From an uncultured Actinomyces sp. (lineage in GTDB: Bacteria > Actinomycetota > Actinomycetes > Actinomycetales > Actinomycetaceae), in contig CAJZFF010000067.1 in NCBI GenBank assembly GCA_915069725.1, positions 1 to 8,031 on the forward strand: DNA of 8,031 bases, in the 5' to 3' direction. Below, piece by piece: positions 1 through 6,177 of this stretch. The notes under the pieces are model-generated. The model was not told the DNA's origin. It searched no databases and was given only the letters and a program-made list of their open reading frames with translations. The first letter of the stretch is position 1. Each line of letters opens with the position of its first letter. A program made the translations under genes and the position numbers.

Positions 1-627
1 GTCCCGTTCCATGAGCGGGTCGAGGCCCGAGGTCGGCTCGTCGAGGATGAGCAGGCGGGTGGGCGCGGCCAGGGCGGCCACGAGCGCCACCTTCTGCCGG
101 TTCCCCTTGGAGTAGGTCCGTACCCGCTTGGTCGGGTCGAGATCGAAGCGCTCGATGAGCTCGGCCTCCCGATCGGTGTCGCGCGCTCCGCGCAGTCCTG
201 CCAGGGTGTCAAGCACCTGGCCGCCGGTCAGGGGCGGCCACAGCGCCACATCACCGGGAACATAGGAGACCTGCCGGTTGATGACCGCGGCCTGCCTCCA
301 CGGCTCGCTGCTCAGCACGCTCACGCTTCCGCCGTCGGGCCGGTAGAGCCCCAGCAGGACGCGGATCGTGGTGGACTTACCCGCCCCGTTGGGGCCGAGG
401 AAGCCGTGGACACTGCCCGCCTCCACGGTCAGGTCCAGGCCGTCAAGCGCCCTGAAGCGCCCGAAGTGCTTAACCAGGCCGCGCACGCGCACCGGAGGCT
501 CGCAGCCGGCGCCCAGATCACGGACCGCGCCGGGAGAGGAATCCGTGATGGGCTCGTCCGTATCCGAGCGGGACGGCGCTGCTGACGTACCCGTTGCCTT
601 CTCCACTTCGGCTCTCTTCACTCTCAC
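1..627 (-). CDS. ABC transporter ATP-binding protein, multidrug/antibiotic efflux type (3' end beyond window)
   Basis: The first 209 codons are open to the window edge, and the C-terminus with the H-loop is missing. This is a nucleotide-binding domain that would power a membrane exporter from the cytoplasmic side. Visible motifs in order: Walker [10 protein letters not shown] at residues 78-86 (Lys84), a Q-loop region reading [11 protein letters not shown] (121-131) with Gly125 where most ATPases have Gln, a signature YSKGNRQK (172-179), Walker B LLILDEP (192-198) and D-loop SGLDP (200-204). The YVPGD plus YSKGNRQK combination recalls the actinobacterial ATPases paired with large tetronasin-type permeases; this is from memory of the family. 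The GTG start overlaps the MerR stop (GTGA) and has a strong GGAGAGGAG ribosome site at 636-644, 8 bases upstream. This start gives an unusual polar extension of about 46 residues before the domain. Co-transcription and coupled translation with the regulator are likely. The substrate is unknown. Confidence 0.93.
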   Translation of the reverse strand, partial: MRVKRAEVEKATGTSAAPSRSDTDEPITDSSPGAVRDLGAGCEPPVRVRGLVKHFGRFRALDGLDLTVEAGSVHGFLGPNGAGKSTTIRVLLGLYRPDGGSVSVLSSEPWRQAAVINRQVSYVPGDVALWPPLTGGQVLDTLAGLRGARDTDREAELIERFDLDPTKRVRTYSKGNRQKVALVAALAAPTRLLILDEPTSGLDPLMERD

Positions 628-1487
628 AGCACTGGCTCCTCTCCCGCTGAGCGGCGGATTGTTGCGGCGAAGTCCGGATCGGCGAGCATGAGCTCTATGA
701 GCTCAGCCACGAAGGCCTGCTGAGCCGGATGGGGGTAGCTGGAGGTGGTCAGCACATGGGTCAGCCGCCACATGGCGCGCCCCAGAGCACCCGAGGGAAG
801 GTCGTCCAGGACGGCCAGGGCGTGCTTCTTGTGGCGGTACGCGAGCTCCCAGCTGTTCTGCGCCAGCCGGCGGGCCTCGGCGAGCCCCTCGCTCTCAGGC
901 AAGGTGGTCAGACGGGCGAAGTCCGCGACCTGCTGGGCGGACAGCTCTCGATCAGCCTCATCCAGCGCCTCGATGAAGGGGATCGCACTGTCGGGCACCA
1001 TGCCCAGAGAGGCGAGCACCACCATCATCTGGCGCTCGGCCCTCAGCACTCGCACACTGCCGCCCAGCCGGGCGATCCGAGCCTCGATGTCGTCATAGAA
1101 ACGCGTCAGGGCACTGGGAGCGGGGGACAGGCCCTCACCGCGCTCCACCCGGGCGATGAGCTCATCGACCCGGGAGGCCTGCTCGGCAAGGCTGTGCCGC
1201 TGCGCCTCGATCGTGCCCCGAGTGGCCCTCAGGTCGCGCAGCACCGCCTCACGGCGGGAGTCCTGATCGGTGCCGATCGTGTCCGAGGCGAGCATCTGCG
1301 CCACCTGGGTCAGCGACAGTCCGCCATCGGCCAGCCACCGGATACGCAGCAGACGGGCCACGTGCTCGACGCCGTACTCGCGCCGCCCCCGCACCGTGGG
1401 CGGGATCTCCAACAGACCCAGGTGGTGGTAGTAGCGCACCGCCCTCGGCGTGGTGCCGGCGATCCGAGCGAGCTCCTTGACGTGCAT
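624..1487 (-). CDS. MerR-family transcriptional regulator, likely controls the adjacent ABC exporter
   Basis: This 287-residue protein starts with a MerR winged-helix DNA-binding domain: helix-turn-helix at residues 1-20 ([17 protein letters not shown]), the conserved [10 protein letters not shown] (17-26), and the wing RGRREYG. A second helix pair around residues 50-70 ([15 protein letters not shown]) and a helical linker at about 75-115 (dimerisation coiled coil in this family) follow. The C-terminal 160 or so residues are helical and I do not recognise the ligand-binding fold. The protein contains no cysteine, which argues against the metal- or thiol-sensing branch (MerR, CueR, SoxR) and for a small-molecule sensor. 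The ATG at 1487 lacks a convincing ribosome site and lies six bases after a -10 box, so a leaderless mRNA is likely. Being first in an operon with an efflux ATPase suggests that it senses the exported compound; this is inference. Confidence 0.92.
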   Translation of the reverse strand: MHVKELARIAGTTPRAVRYYHHLGLLEIPPTVRGRREYGVEHVARLLRIRWLADGGLSLTQVAQMLASDTIGTDQDSRREAVLRDLRATRGTIEAQRHSLAEQASRVDELIARVERGEGLSPAPSALTRFYDDIEARIARLGGSVRVLRAERQMMVVLASLGMVPDSAIPFIEALDEADRELSAQQVADFARLTTLPESEGLAEARRLAQNSWELAYRHKKHALAVLDDLPSGALGRAMWRLTHVLTTSSYPHPAQQAFVAELIELMLADPDFAATIRRSAGEEPVL

Positions 1488-1493
1488 GAATCC

Positions 1494-1524
1494 ATGACAG
1501 CAGGTGACGTAACGTCACCGTCAA
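1494..1524 (-). promoter_or_regulatory. MerR-type promoter of the regulator-ABC operon, 19-bp spacer
   Basis: Read on the minus strand, a -35 box TTGACG (1524-1519; 5 of 6 to TTGACA) is followed by exactly 19 bases and a -10 box TGTCAT (1499-1494; 4 of 6). MerR-family activators are known to work on promoters with overlong 19-20 bp spacers, which they untwist. The A of the start codon (1487) is the seventh base after the -10 box, the normal position for a transcription start, so the message is probably leaderless. No experimental start is visible from sequence. Confidence 0.7.
1503..1519. promoter_or_regulatory. Palindromic operator for the MerR regulator
   Basis: GGTGACGTAACGTCACC is a perfect inverted repeat with 8-bp arms around one central base. 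It fills most of the spacer between the -35 and -10 boxes, the position where MerR-family dimers bind. Its place directly upstream of the merR-type gene points to autoregulation of the two-gene operon. It also lies about 170 bases upstream of pheS, but there is no sign that it governs that gene. Confidence 0.72.
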
Positions 1525-1612
1525 GTCCCAGGCGGCGGCAATCCCACCGGAGCCCATGACCAACCCATGACCACGTTGGGCAGGTCGCCGCGCCACCCCG
1601 GTGACGGGACGA

Positions 1613-1643
1613 TTCACACCCACGCGACGGCGCGGACTACCCT
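1613..1643 (+). promoter_or_regulatory. Candidate pheST promoter
   Basis: A TTCACA box (1613-1618; 5 of 6 to the -35 consensus) and TACCCT (1638-1643; fits the TANNNT pattern of GC-rich -10 boxes) are separated by 19 bases, longer than the usual 17. A short palindrome CCCTTAAGGG (1640-1649) overlaps the -10 box. I see no T-box leader, leader peptide or attenuator before pheS. The rest of the 1525-1688 intergenic stretch holds nothing else I can name. This is the best candidate rather than a firm call. Confidence 0.35.
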
Positions 1644-1688
1644 TAAGGGCGGACAACTCCGGAGACACCTGGTGGAAGGCACCGCACT

Positions 1689-2774
1689 ATGACTGACGCT
1701 CCCGGCGCGCTCTCGCCCCTGGACGAGGACGGCATCAACGCCGCCGTCGAGGAGGCCCTGGCCGCCTTCGCCGCAGCCGGCACCCTCGCCGAGCTCAAGG
1801 AGGCCCGCCTGGCCCATACCGGCGACGCCTCGCCCCTGACCCTGGCCAACCGGCTCATCGGCACCCTGGACAAGGCGGACAAGCCCACCGCCGGCAAGCT
1901 CCTGGGCGGCGCTCGCGGGCGCATCGCCAAGGCTCTAACCGCCAGGCAGGAGACCCTCGAGGCCGCCGCCGAGGAGGAGATGCTGCGCACCGAGGCCGTC
2001 GACGTCACCATCCCCACCTCGCGGACGCAGACGGGCGCCCGGCATCCTCTCGACGTCCTCGTCGACGAGGTCTGCGACTTCTTCACCTCCATGGGGTGGT
2101 CCATCGCCGAGGGGCCGGAGGTGGAGCACGAGTGGTTCGACTTCGACGCCCTCAACTTCGACGCCGACCACCCCGCCCGCCAGATGCAGGACACCTTCTA
2201 CGTCGACGGTGCCAGCGTCGGGGCCGGAGAGGGGCAGGCTGCCAACCTCGTGCTGCGCACCCACACCTCCCCGGTCCAGGCCCGCGTCATGCTCGAGCAG
2301 CAGCCCCCGCTCTACGTGGCCTGCCCCGGCAAGGTCTTCCGCTCCGACGAGCTCGACGCCACCCACACCCCCGTCTTCCACCAGGTCGAGGGCCTGGCCG
2401 TGGACAAGGGCCTGACCATGGCGCACCTCAAGGGCGTCCTCGACCACTTCGCCAAGGCCATGTTCGGCCCCGAGGCCGGGATCCGCCTGCGGCCCTCCTT
2501 CTTCCCCTTCACCGAGCCCAGCGCCGAGATGGACCTGTGGTTCCCGCAGAAAAAGGGCGGGCCGGGATGGATCGAGTGGGGCGGCTGCGGCATGGTCAAC
2601 CCCAACGTGCTCACCGCCTGCGGCATCGACCCCGAGGTCTACACGGGCTTCGCCTTCGGCATGGGCCTGGAACGCACCCTCATGCTGCGCCACGGAATCG
2701 CCGACATGCACGACATCGTCGAGGGTGACATCCGCTTCTCCCAGCAGTTCGGCACCACCGGAAAGGGAAACTGA
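1689..2774 (+). CDS. pheS: Phenylalanine--tRNA ligase alpha subunit
   Basis: PheS is the catalytic subunit of the (alpha-beta)2 phenylalanyl-tRNA synthetase, which charges tRNA-Phe with phenylalanine in the cytoplasm. At 361 residues it has the usual bacterial length. Residues 1 to about 105 form the helical, Ala/Glu-rich N-terminal tRNA-binding coiled coil. The class II catalytic core follows: RTHTS at 190-194, motif 2 with [19 protein letters not shown] (214-232) followed by VEG, and motif 3 [10 protein letters not shown] (320-329). These match the family closely. The ATG is preceded by GGTGGAAGG (1671-1679) at nine bases, and no better upstream start exists. pheT begins one base after its stop, so the two subunits are coupled at translation and probably made in equal amounts. 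Confidence 0.98.
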   Translation: MTDAPGALSPLDEDGINAAVEEALAAFAAAGTLAELKEARLAHTGDASPLTLANRLIGTLDKADKPTAGKLLGGARGRIAKALTARQETLEAAAEEEMLRTEAVDVTIPTSRTQTGARHPLDVLVDEVCDFFTSMGWSIAEGPEVEHEWFDFDALNFDADHPARQMQDTFYVDGASVGAGEGQAANLVLRTHTSPVQARVMLEQQPPLYVACPGKVFRSDELDATHTPVFHQVEGLAVDKGLTMAHLKGVLDHFAKAMFGPEAGIRLRPSFFPFTEPSAEMDLWFPQKKGGPGWIEWGGCGMVNPNVLTACGIDPEVYTGFAFGMGLERTLMLRHGIADMHDIVEGDIRFSQQFGTTGKGN

Positions 2775-2775
2775 C

Positions 2776-5433
2776 ATGCCTTACGTCCCCATTGAATGGC
2801 TGCGAGAGCACGTCGACGTCCCCACCGGCCTGAGCGCCGAGCAGCTCGCCGCCGACCTCGTGCGCGTGGGCCTGGAGGAGGAGCGCATCGTTCCTCCGGC
2901 CGTCACCGGCCCCCTCGTCGTCGGCAAGGTCCTTACCCGCGAGGCCAAGGAGCAGTCCAACGGCAAGGTCATCAACTACTGCCGCGTCGACGTCGGCCCC
3001 GAGCACAACGACGCCCCCGGCACCGGCAAGGAGCCCTCCGACCTGCCCAGCCGCGGCATCGTCTGCGGCGCCCACAACTTCGACGTCGGTGACTACGTCG
3101 TCGTGTGCCTGCCCGGCGCCGTCCTGCCCGGCGACTTCCGCATCGCCGCGCGCAAGACCTACGGGCATGTCTCCGACGGCATGATCTGCTCGGCCCGCGA
3201 GCTCGGCATCGGGGAGGACCACTCCGGCATCATCGTGCTCCAGCAGTGGCTGGCCGAGCACGGACACGAGGGTGAGGAGCCGCCCGCTCCCGGGACCGAC
3301 GCCATCGGCATCCTCGGCCTGGGGGAGGAGGTCCTGGAGATCAACGTGACCCCGGACCGTGGCTACTGCTTCTCCATGCGTGGCGTGGCCCGCGAGTACT
3401 CCCACTCCACCGGCGCCCGCTTCACCGACCCCGCCGACGCCACCAATACGGGGCTGTACCCCAATGGCGTGGCCCCCGCCGGCGAAGGCGGTTTCGACGT
3501 CGTCGTCCCCGAGGACCCCCGCCCCATCCACGGGCGCCCCGGATGCGACCGCTACGTCGCCCGCCTCGTGCGCGGCATCGACCCGAACGCACCATCGCCG
3601 GCCTGGATGCAGGACCGCCTCACCGCTGCAGGTATGCGGCCCATCTCCCTGGCCGTCGACGTCACCAACTACGTCATGCTCGACCTGGGCCAGCCGCTGC
3701 ACGCCTTCGACGCCGGCAAGCTCGCCGCCCCCATCGTCGTGCGACGCGCTCAGGAGGGCGAGCGTCTCACCTTCCTCGACGACGTCACCCGCACCCTCGA
3801 CCCCGAGGACCTGGTCATCGCCGACTCCCCGGACGGTGAGGGCTCACGGGCCCTGGTCCTGGCCGGTGTCTTCGGCGGGGCCCTCAGCGAGGTCGACGCC
3901 GACACCCGCGACGTCCTCATCGAGGCCGCCCACTTCGACCCGGTCAGCGTGGCCCGCTCCTCGCGACGCCACAAGCTGCCCACCGAGTCCTCCAAGCGCA
4001 ACGAGCGCGGCGTGGACACCGAGCTGGCCCCCATCGCCGCCCAGCGCGCCGTCGACCTGCTCGTCGAGTACGGCGGCGGCACCGCCGAGCCCGTGGCCAC
4101 CGACATCAACCGCACCCGGGCCCCCGAGCCCATCACCATGCGCGCCGATGCCGCCGAGCGCCTCACCGGCGTCGCATACGGAACCGAGCGCGTCACCGAG
4201 CTGCTCACCACCATCGGCTGCACCGTGGAGCGCGGCGGCTCCGCCGAGGACGGAACGGCGCTGCTGACCGTCACCCCGCCGACCTGGCGCCCGGACCTGG
4301 TGGGCCCCGCCCACCTGGCCGAGGAGATCGCCCGCCTCGACGGATACGACGCCATCCCGGTCATCGTGCCCACGGCCCCCGCCGGCACGGGGCTGAGCGT
4401 TGATCAGAGGGCCCGCCGCGACGTCGTGCGCGCCCTGGCCGACGCCGGACTCACCCAGGTCCTGTCCTACCCCTTCATCGGTGATGTCCACGACCTGCTC
4501 GAGATCCCTGATGCCGACCCCCGCCGCCAGAAGGTCCGCCTGGCCAACCCGCTGGCCGAAGACGCCCCCTACCTGCGCACCAGTGTCCTGGACTCCCTGG
4601 TGGAGGTCGCCCGGCGCAACATCTCCCGCGGCCTGACCGACGTGGCCGTCTTCGAGGTCGGATCGGTCACCCATCCGGCAGGCACCGTCCCCGCGCCGAT
4701 CCCCGGAACCGATCAGCGCCCCACCGACGCCGAGCAAGCTGCCCTCCGGGCCGGCATTCCCGCCCAGCCCACTCACGTCGGCGCTGTCATGGCCGGTGAG
4801 CACGAGCGCACCGGGGTCCTCGGGGCCGGCCGCCCCTGGGACTGGGCTGACGCTATCGAGGTGGTCCGCATGGTGGCCGCCGCGCTCGGGGTAGAGGTCG
4901 TGGTCTCCGCCCCCGAGCAGCCCTACGCCCCCTGGCACCCCGGCCGCACCGCGGAGATCCGCCTGCCCGGACGTCGCCGGGGCAAGGAGATCGAGCCCGG
5001 GACGCTCGTCGCCCACGCCGGTGAGCTCCACCCACGGGTGGTCCGCACCCTCGGACTTCCGGAGCGGGCCTGCGCCGTCGAGATCGACCTCGACCCGTTG
5101 CTGGAGACTGTCCGCAGCACCGGGGCGCTCCAGGTCAAGACCATCTCCACCTTCCCGGCCGCCAAGGAGGACATCGCCCTCGTCGTCGACGAGTCCACCA
5201 CCGCCGCCGAGGTCGAGGCCCTGGTCAGACAGGCTGCCGGGGACCTGGCCGAGGAGGTCCGCCTCTTCGACGTCTTCCGCGGCCCCCAGCTCGGCGAGGG
5301 CAAGAAGTCGCTGGCGTTCTCCCTGGTGCTGCGAGCCCCTGACCGCACACTGACCGCCGAGGAGACTGCCGGCGTGCGCAAGCGCGTGGTCAAGCGCGCC
5401 GCCAAGCTCCTGGGAGCCGAGCTGCGCAGCTGA
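2776..5433 (+). CDS. pheT: Phenylalanine--tRNA ligase beta subunit
   Basis: PheT is the structural, editing and tRNA-binding subunit of phenylalanyl-tRNA synthetase. From the ATG at 2776 it has 885 residues, somewhat long for the family. Domains in order: an EMAP-like tRNA-binding OB fold at about 45-160 with SDGMICSARELGIGEDHSG from 133, a B3/4 editing domain from about 256 to 430, a B5 domain to about 520 with PPTWRPDL at 501-508, the inactive class II-like core, and the C-terminal FDX-ACB anticodon-binding domain from about 790 to 885. I chose 2776 over the in-frame ATG at 2725 because MPYVPIEWL matches the usual N-terminus, GGAAAGGGA (2760-2768) is an ideal ribosome site, and the longer form would overlap pheS by 50 bases. 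One oddity: the usual FERGVD motif reads NERGVD (409-414). Confidence 0.98.
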   Translation: MPYVPIEWLREHVDVPTGLSAEQLAADLVRVGLEEERIVPPAVTGPLVVGKVLTREAKEQSNGKVINYCRVDVGPEHNDAPGTGKEPSDLPSRGIVCGAHNFDVGDYVVVCLPGAVLPGDFRIAARKTYGHVSDGMICSARELGIGEDHSGIIVLQQWLAEHGHEGEEPPAPGTDAIGILGLGEEVLEINVTPDRGYCFSMRGVAREYSHSTGARFTDPADATNTGLYPNGVAPAGEGGFDVVVPEDPRPIHGRPGCDRYVARLVRGIDPNAPSPAWMQDRLTAAGMRPISLAVDVTNYVMLDLGQPLHAFDAGKLAAPIVVRRAQEGERLTFLDDVTRTLDPEDLVIADSPDGEGSRALVLAGVFGGALSEVDADTRDVLIEAAHFDPVSVARSSRRHKLPTESSKRNERGVDTELAPIAAQRAVDLLVEYGGGTAEPVATDINRTRAPEPITMRADAAERLTGVAYGTERVTELLTTIGCTVERGGSAEDGTALLTVTPPTWRPDLVGPAHLAEEIARLDGYDAIPVIVPTAPAGTGLSVDQRARRDVVRALADAGLTQVLSYPFIGDVHDLLEIPDADPRRQKVRLANPLAEDAPYLRTSVLDSLVEVARRNISRGLTDVAVFEVGSVTHPAGTVPAPIPGTDQRPTDAEQAALRAGIPAQPTHVGAVMAGEHERTGVLGAGRPWDWADAIEVVRMVAAALGVEVVVSAPEQPYAPWHPGRTAEIRLPGRRRGKEIEPGTLVAHAGELHPRVVRTLGLPERACAVEIDLDPLLETVRSTGALQVKTISTFPAAKEDIALVVDESTTAAEVEALVRQAAGDLAEEVRLFDVFRGPQLGEGKKSLAFSLVLRAPDRTLTAEETAGVRKRVVKRAAKLLGAELRS

Positions 5434-5459
5434 CCCACGCAGGGCCCGCCAGCTGTCCT

Positions 5460-5510
5460 AGAAGCACTGACGGCCATGATGTGATGCACATCATGGCCGT
5501 CAGTGCTTCT
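5460..5510 (+). terminator. Perfect 24-bp stem hairpin, probable pheST terminator
   Basis: The arms 5460-5483 and 5487-5510 are exactly complementary over 24 bp around the three-base loop ATG, starting 27 bases after the pheT stop. The downstream side is only mildly T-rich (TCTTCAGTGATTTTG), so this is not a classic U-tract terminator. Long-stemmed terminators with poor U-tracts are common in GC-rich actinobacteria. The stem separates pheT from the flavodoxin gene, which supports independent transcription of the latter. Confidence 0.7.
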
Positions 5511-5537
5511 TCAGTGATTTTGTCGAGTGGAGGATCC

Positions 5538-5566
5538 CGGACAGCGGGTGTGGTCTCGGTAATACT
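5538..5566 (+). promoter_or_regulatory. Candidate promoter of the flavodoxin gene
   Basis: CGGACA (5538-5543) and the A/T-rich TAATACT (5560-5566) are 16 bases apart and stand out in a GC-rich background. A start site about seven bases after the -10 box would fall within a couple of bases of the ATG at 5574. The only purine run there, AGGCGG (5567-5572), is one base from the ATG and cannot serve as a ribosome site. A leaderless or nearly leaderless mRNA therefore fits. The -35 match is weak. Confidence 0.35.
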
Positions 5567-5573
5567 AGGCGGC

Positions 5574-6092
5574 ATGAAGATCCTGCTGACCTCTTCCTCC
5601 AGGCATGGGTCCACCGATGAGGTGGCCGCGGTGATTGCTGAGCGGCTCCGGGCCGCCCACATCGATGTGGAGACCAAGCGCCCCGAGGATGTTGACAGCG
5701 TCGAGGAGTACGACGCCTTCATCCTGGGCAGTGCGGTCTACATGACCACGTGGATGCCGGAGGCCGTCGACTTCACCACGCGCTTCCATGACGTCCTCAG
5801 AGCCAGGCCCGTGTGGGCCTTCTCCGTGGGGCTCTCCGGCCTGCCCAAGGGCAAGGTCTCCGACCCCACGCGCATCGGCCCGGTGCTGCTGGCCATCGAC
5901 CCGGAGGATCACGTGACCTTCGCGGGCTGCTTCGACCCCTCCAAGCTCAGCCTGCGGGAGCGCTCCATCGCCAAGCTCGGGGGAGCGACCGAGGGTGACT
6001 ACCGCGACTGGGACGAGGTGCGCCAGTGGGCCGACGCCATCGCCACCTCCCTGCATGACGACACGCTCACCGGTCGTCACGGTCGCTCCTAG
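5574..6092 (+). CDS. Flavodoxin-domain protein (HemG-like family)
   Basis: This is a 172-residue cytoplasmic flavodoxin-fold protein expected to bind FMN. The N-terminus MKILLTSSSRHGSTDEVA carries the FMN-phosphate loop SSRHGST (8-14) after the first beta strand. LGSAVYM (51-57) and VWAFSVGL (80-87) are further strands lining the flavin. The C-terminal stretch FAGCFDPSKLSLRER (116-130) and GDYRDWDEVRQWADAIA (141-157) are typical of the actinobacterial flavodoxin group related to HemG, the menaquinone-dependent protoporphyrinogen IX dehydrogenase. I would not assign HemG activity: no heme gene is near, and relatives of this kind are mostly uncharacterised. An in-frame ATG at 5481 lies inside the terminator hairpin and would add 31 unfamily-like residues, so I reject it. 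The gene stands alone between two operons, and its electron partner is unknown. Confidence 0.88.
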   Translation: MKILLTSSSRHGSTDEVAAVIAERLRAAHIDVETKRPEDVDSVEEYDAFILGSAVYMTTWMPEAVDFTTRFHDVLRARPVWAFSVGLSGLPKGKVSDPTRIGPVLLAIDPEDHVTFAGCFDPSKLSLRERSIAKLGGATEGDYRDWDEVRQWADAIATSLHDDTLTGRHGRS

Positions 6093-6141
6093 CTCTCGAC
6101 AGTGAGGCGGGGAAGGAGAAGAATCACAGCAACCATTGATG

Positions 6142-6159
6142 AATGCATTTCTATGCAGG
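6142..6159. promoter_or_regulatory. Candidate ArgR operator (ARG box)
   Basis: TGCAT-TTCT-ATGCA (6144-6157) is a perfect dyad with the 5-4-5 geometry of ARG boxes (TGAAT-N4-ATTCA in E. coli; TGCAT-type half sites in actinobacteria). It lies 20 to 34 bases before argC, the first arginine gene, and covers the expected -35 position, so bound ArgR would block RNA polymerase when arginine is plentiful. A weaker half site TGTAT occurs at 6164-6168. No argR gene is in the window. Confidence 0.6.
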
Positions 6160-6165
6160 CGGATG

Positions 6166-6171
6166 TATGGT
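6166..6171 (+). promoter_or_regulatory. Candidate argC -10 box
   Basis: TATGGT matches TATAAT at four of six positions and the TANNNT pattern. The A of the proposed argC ATG (6178) is the seventh base after it, so the mRNA may be leaderless. The matching -35 position (6143-6148, ATGCAT) is poor as a -35 box and is occupied by the ARG-box dyad. The purine run GGAAGGAGAAG (6111-6121) lies too far upstream to serve any argC start. Confidence 0.4.
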
Positions 6172-6177
6172 TGCTGC

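Larger units (their letters stand above)
6127..6176. repeat. Nested inverted repeat in the argC leader/promoter
   Basis: CAGCAACCAT (6127-6136) and ATGGTTGCTG (6167-6176) are a perfect 10-bp inverted repeat ending just before the argC ATG at 6178. The shorter TGCAT/ATGCA dyad sits inside it, with centres one base apart. It may be a compound protein-binding site. If transcription starts further upstream, it may instead be an RNA hairpin next to the start codon. Confidence 0.6.

Noticed and set aside
368..691. Plus-strand open frame opposite the ABC ATPase
   Set aside because: The minus strand encodes an intact Walker A motif in this region; the plus frame has no recognisable content.
1506..1517. 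Resemblance of TGACGTAACGTCA to a eukaryotic CRE or bZIP site
   Set aside because: This is a bacterial promoter spacer, and the palindrome is better explained as a MerR operator.
729..1559. Plus-strand open frame opposite the MerR gene
   Set aside because: The translation is His/Gln/Gly-rich low complexity and the minus-strand frame has clear MerR motifs.
1600..1606. GGTGACG, a second half copy of the MerR operator
   Set aside because: It is only seven bases with no partner arm, so chance occurrence is likely in GC-rich DNA.
1488..1688. A T-box riboswitch or pheS leader-peptide attenuator
   Set aside because: No Phe codon run, T-box sequence or terminator/antiterminator pair is visible before pheS.
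2725..2775. Longer PheT start giving a 902-residue protein
   Set aside because: It would overlap pheS, has no ribosome site, and its added residues are unlike PheT N-termini.
1935..5031. Long antisense open frames across pheS and pheT (1935-2777, 2680-3702, 3844-5031, minus strand)
   Set aside because: They are Gly/Val/Asp-rich mirror images of high-GC codons on the opposite strand, with no domain motifs, and they cover well-supported genes.
5481..5573. Longer flavodoxin start at 5481
   Set aside because: The start lies inside the terminator hairpin and the extra residues do not fit the flavodoxin first strand.
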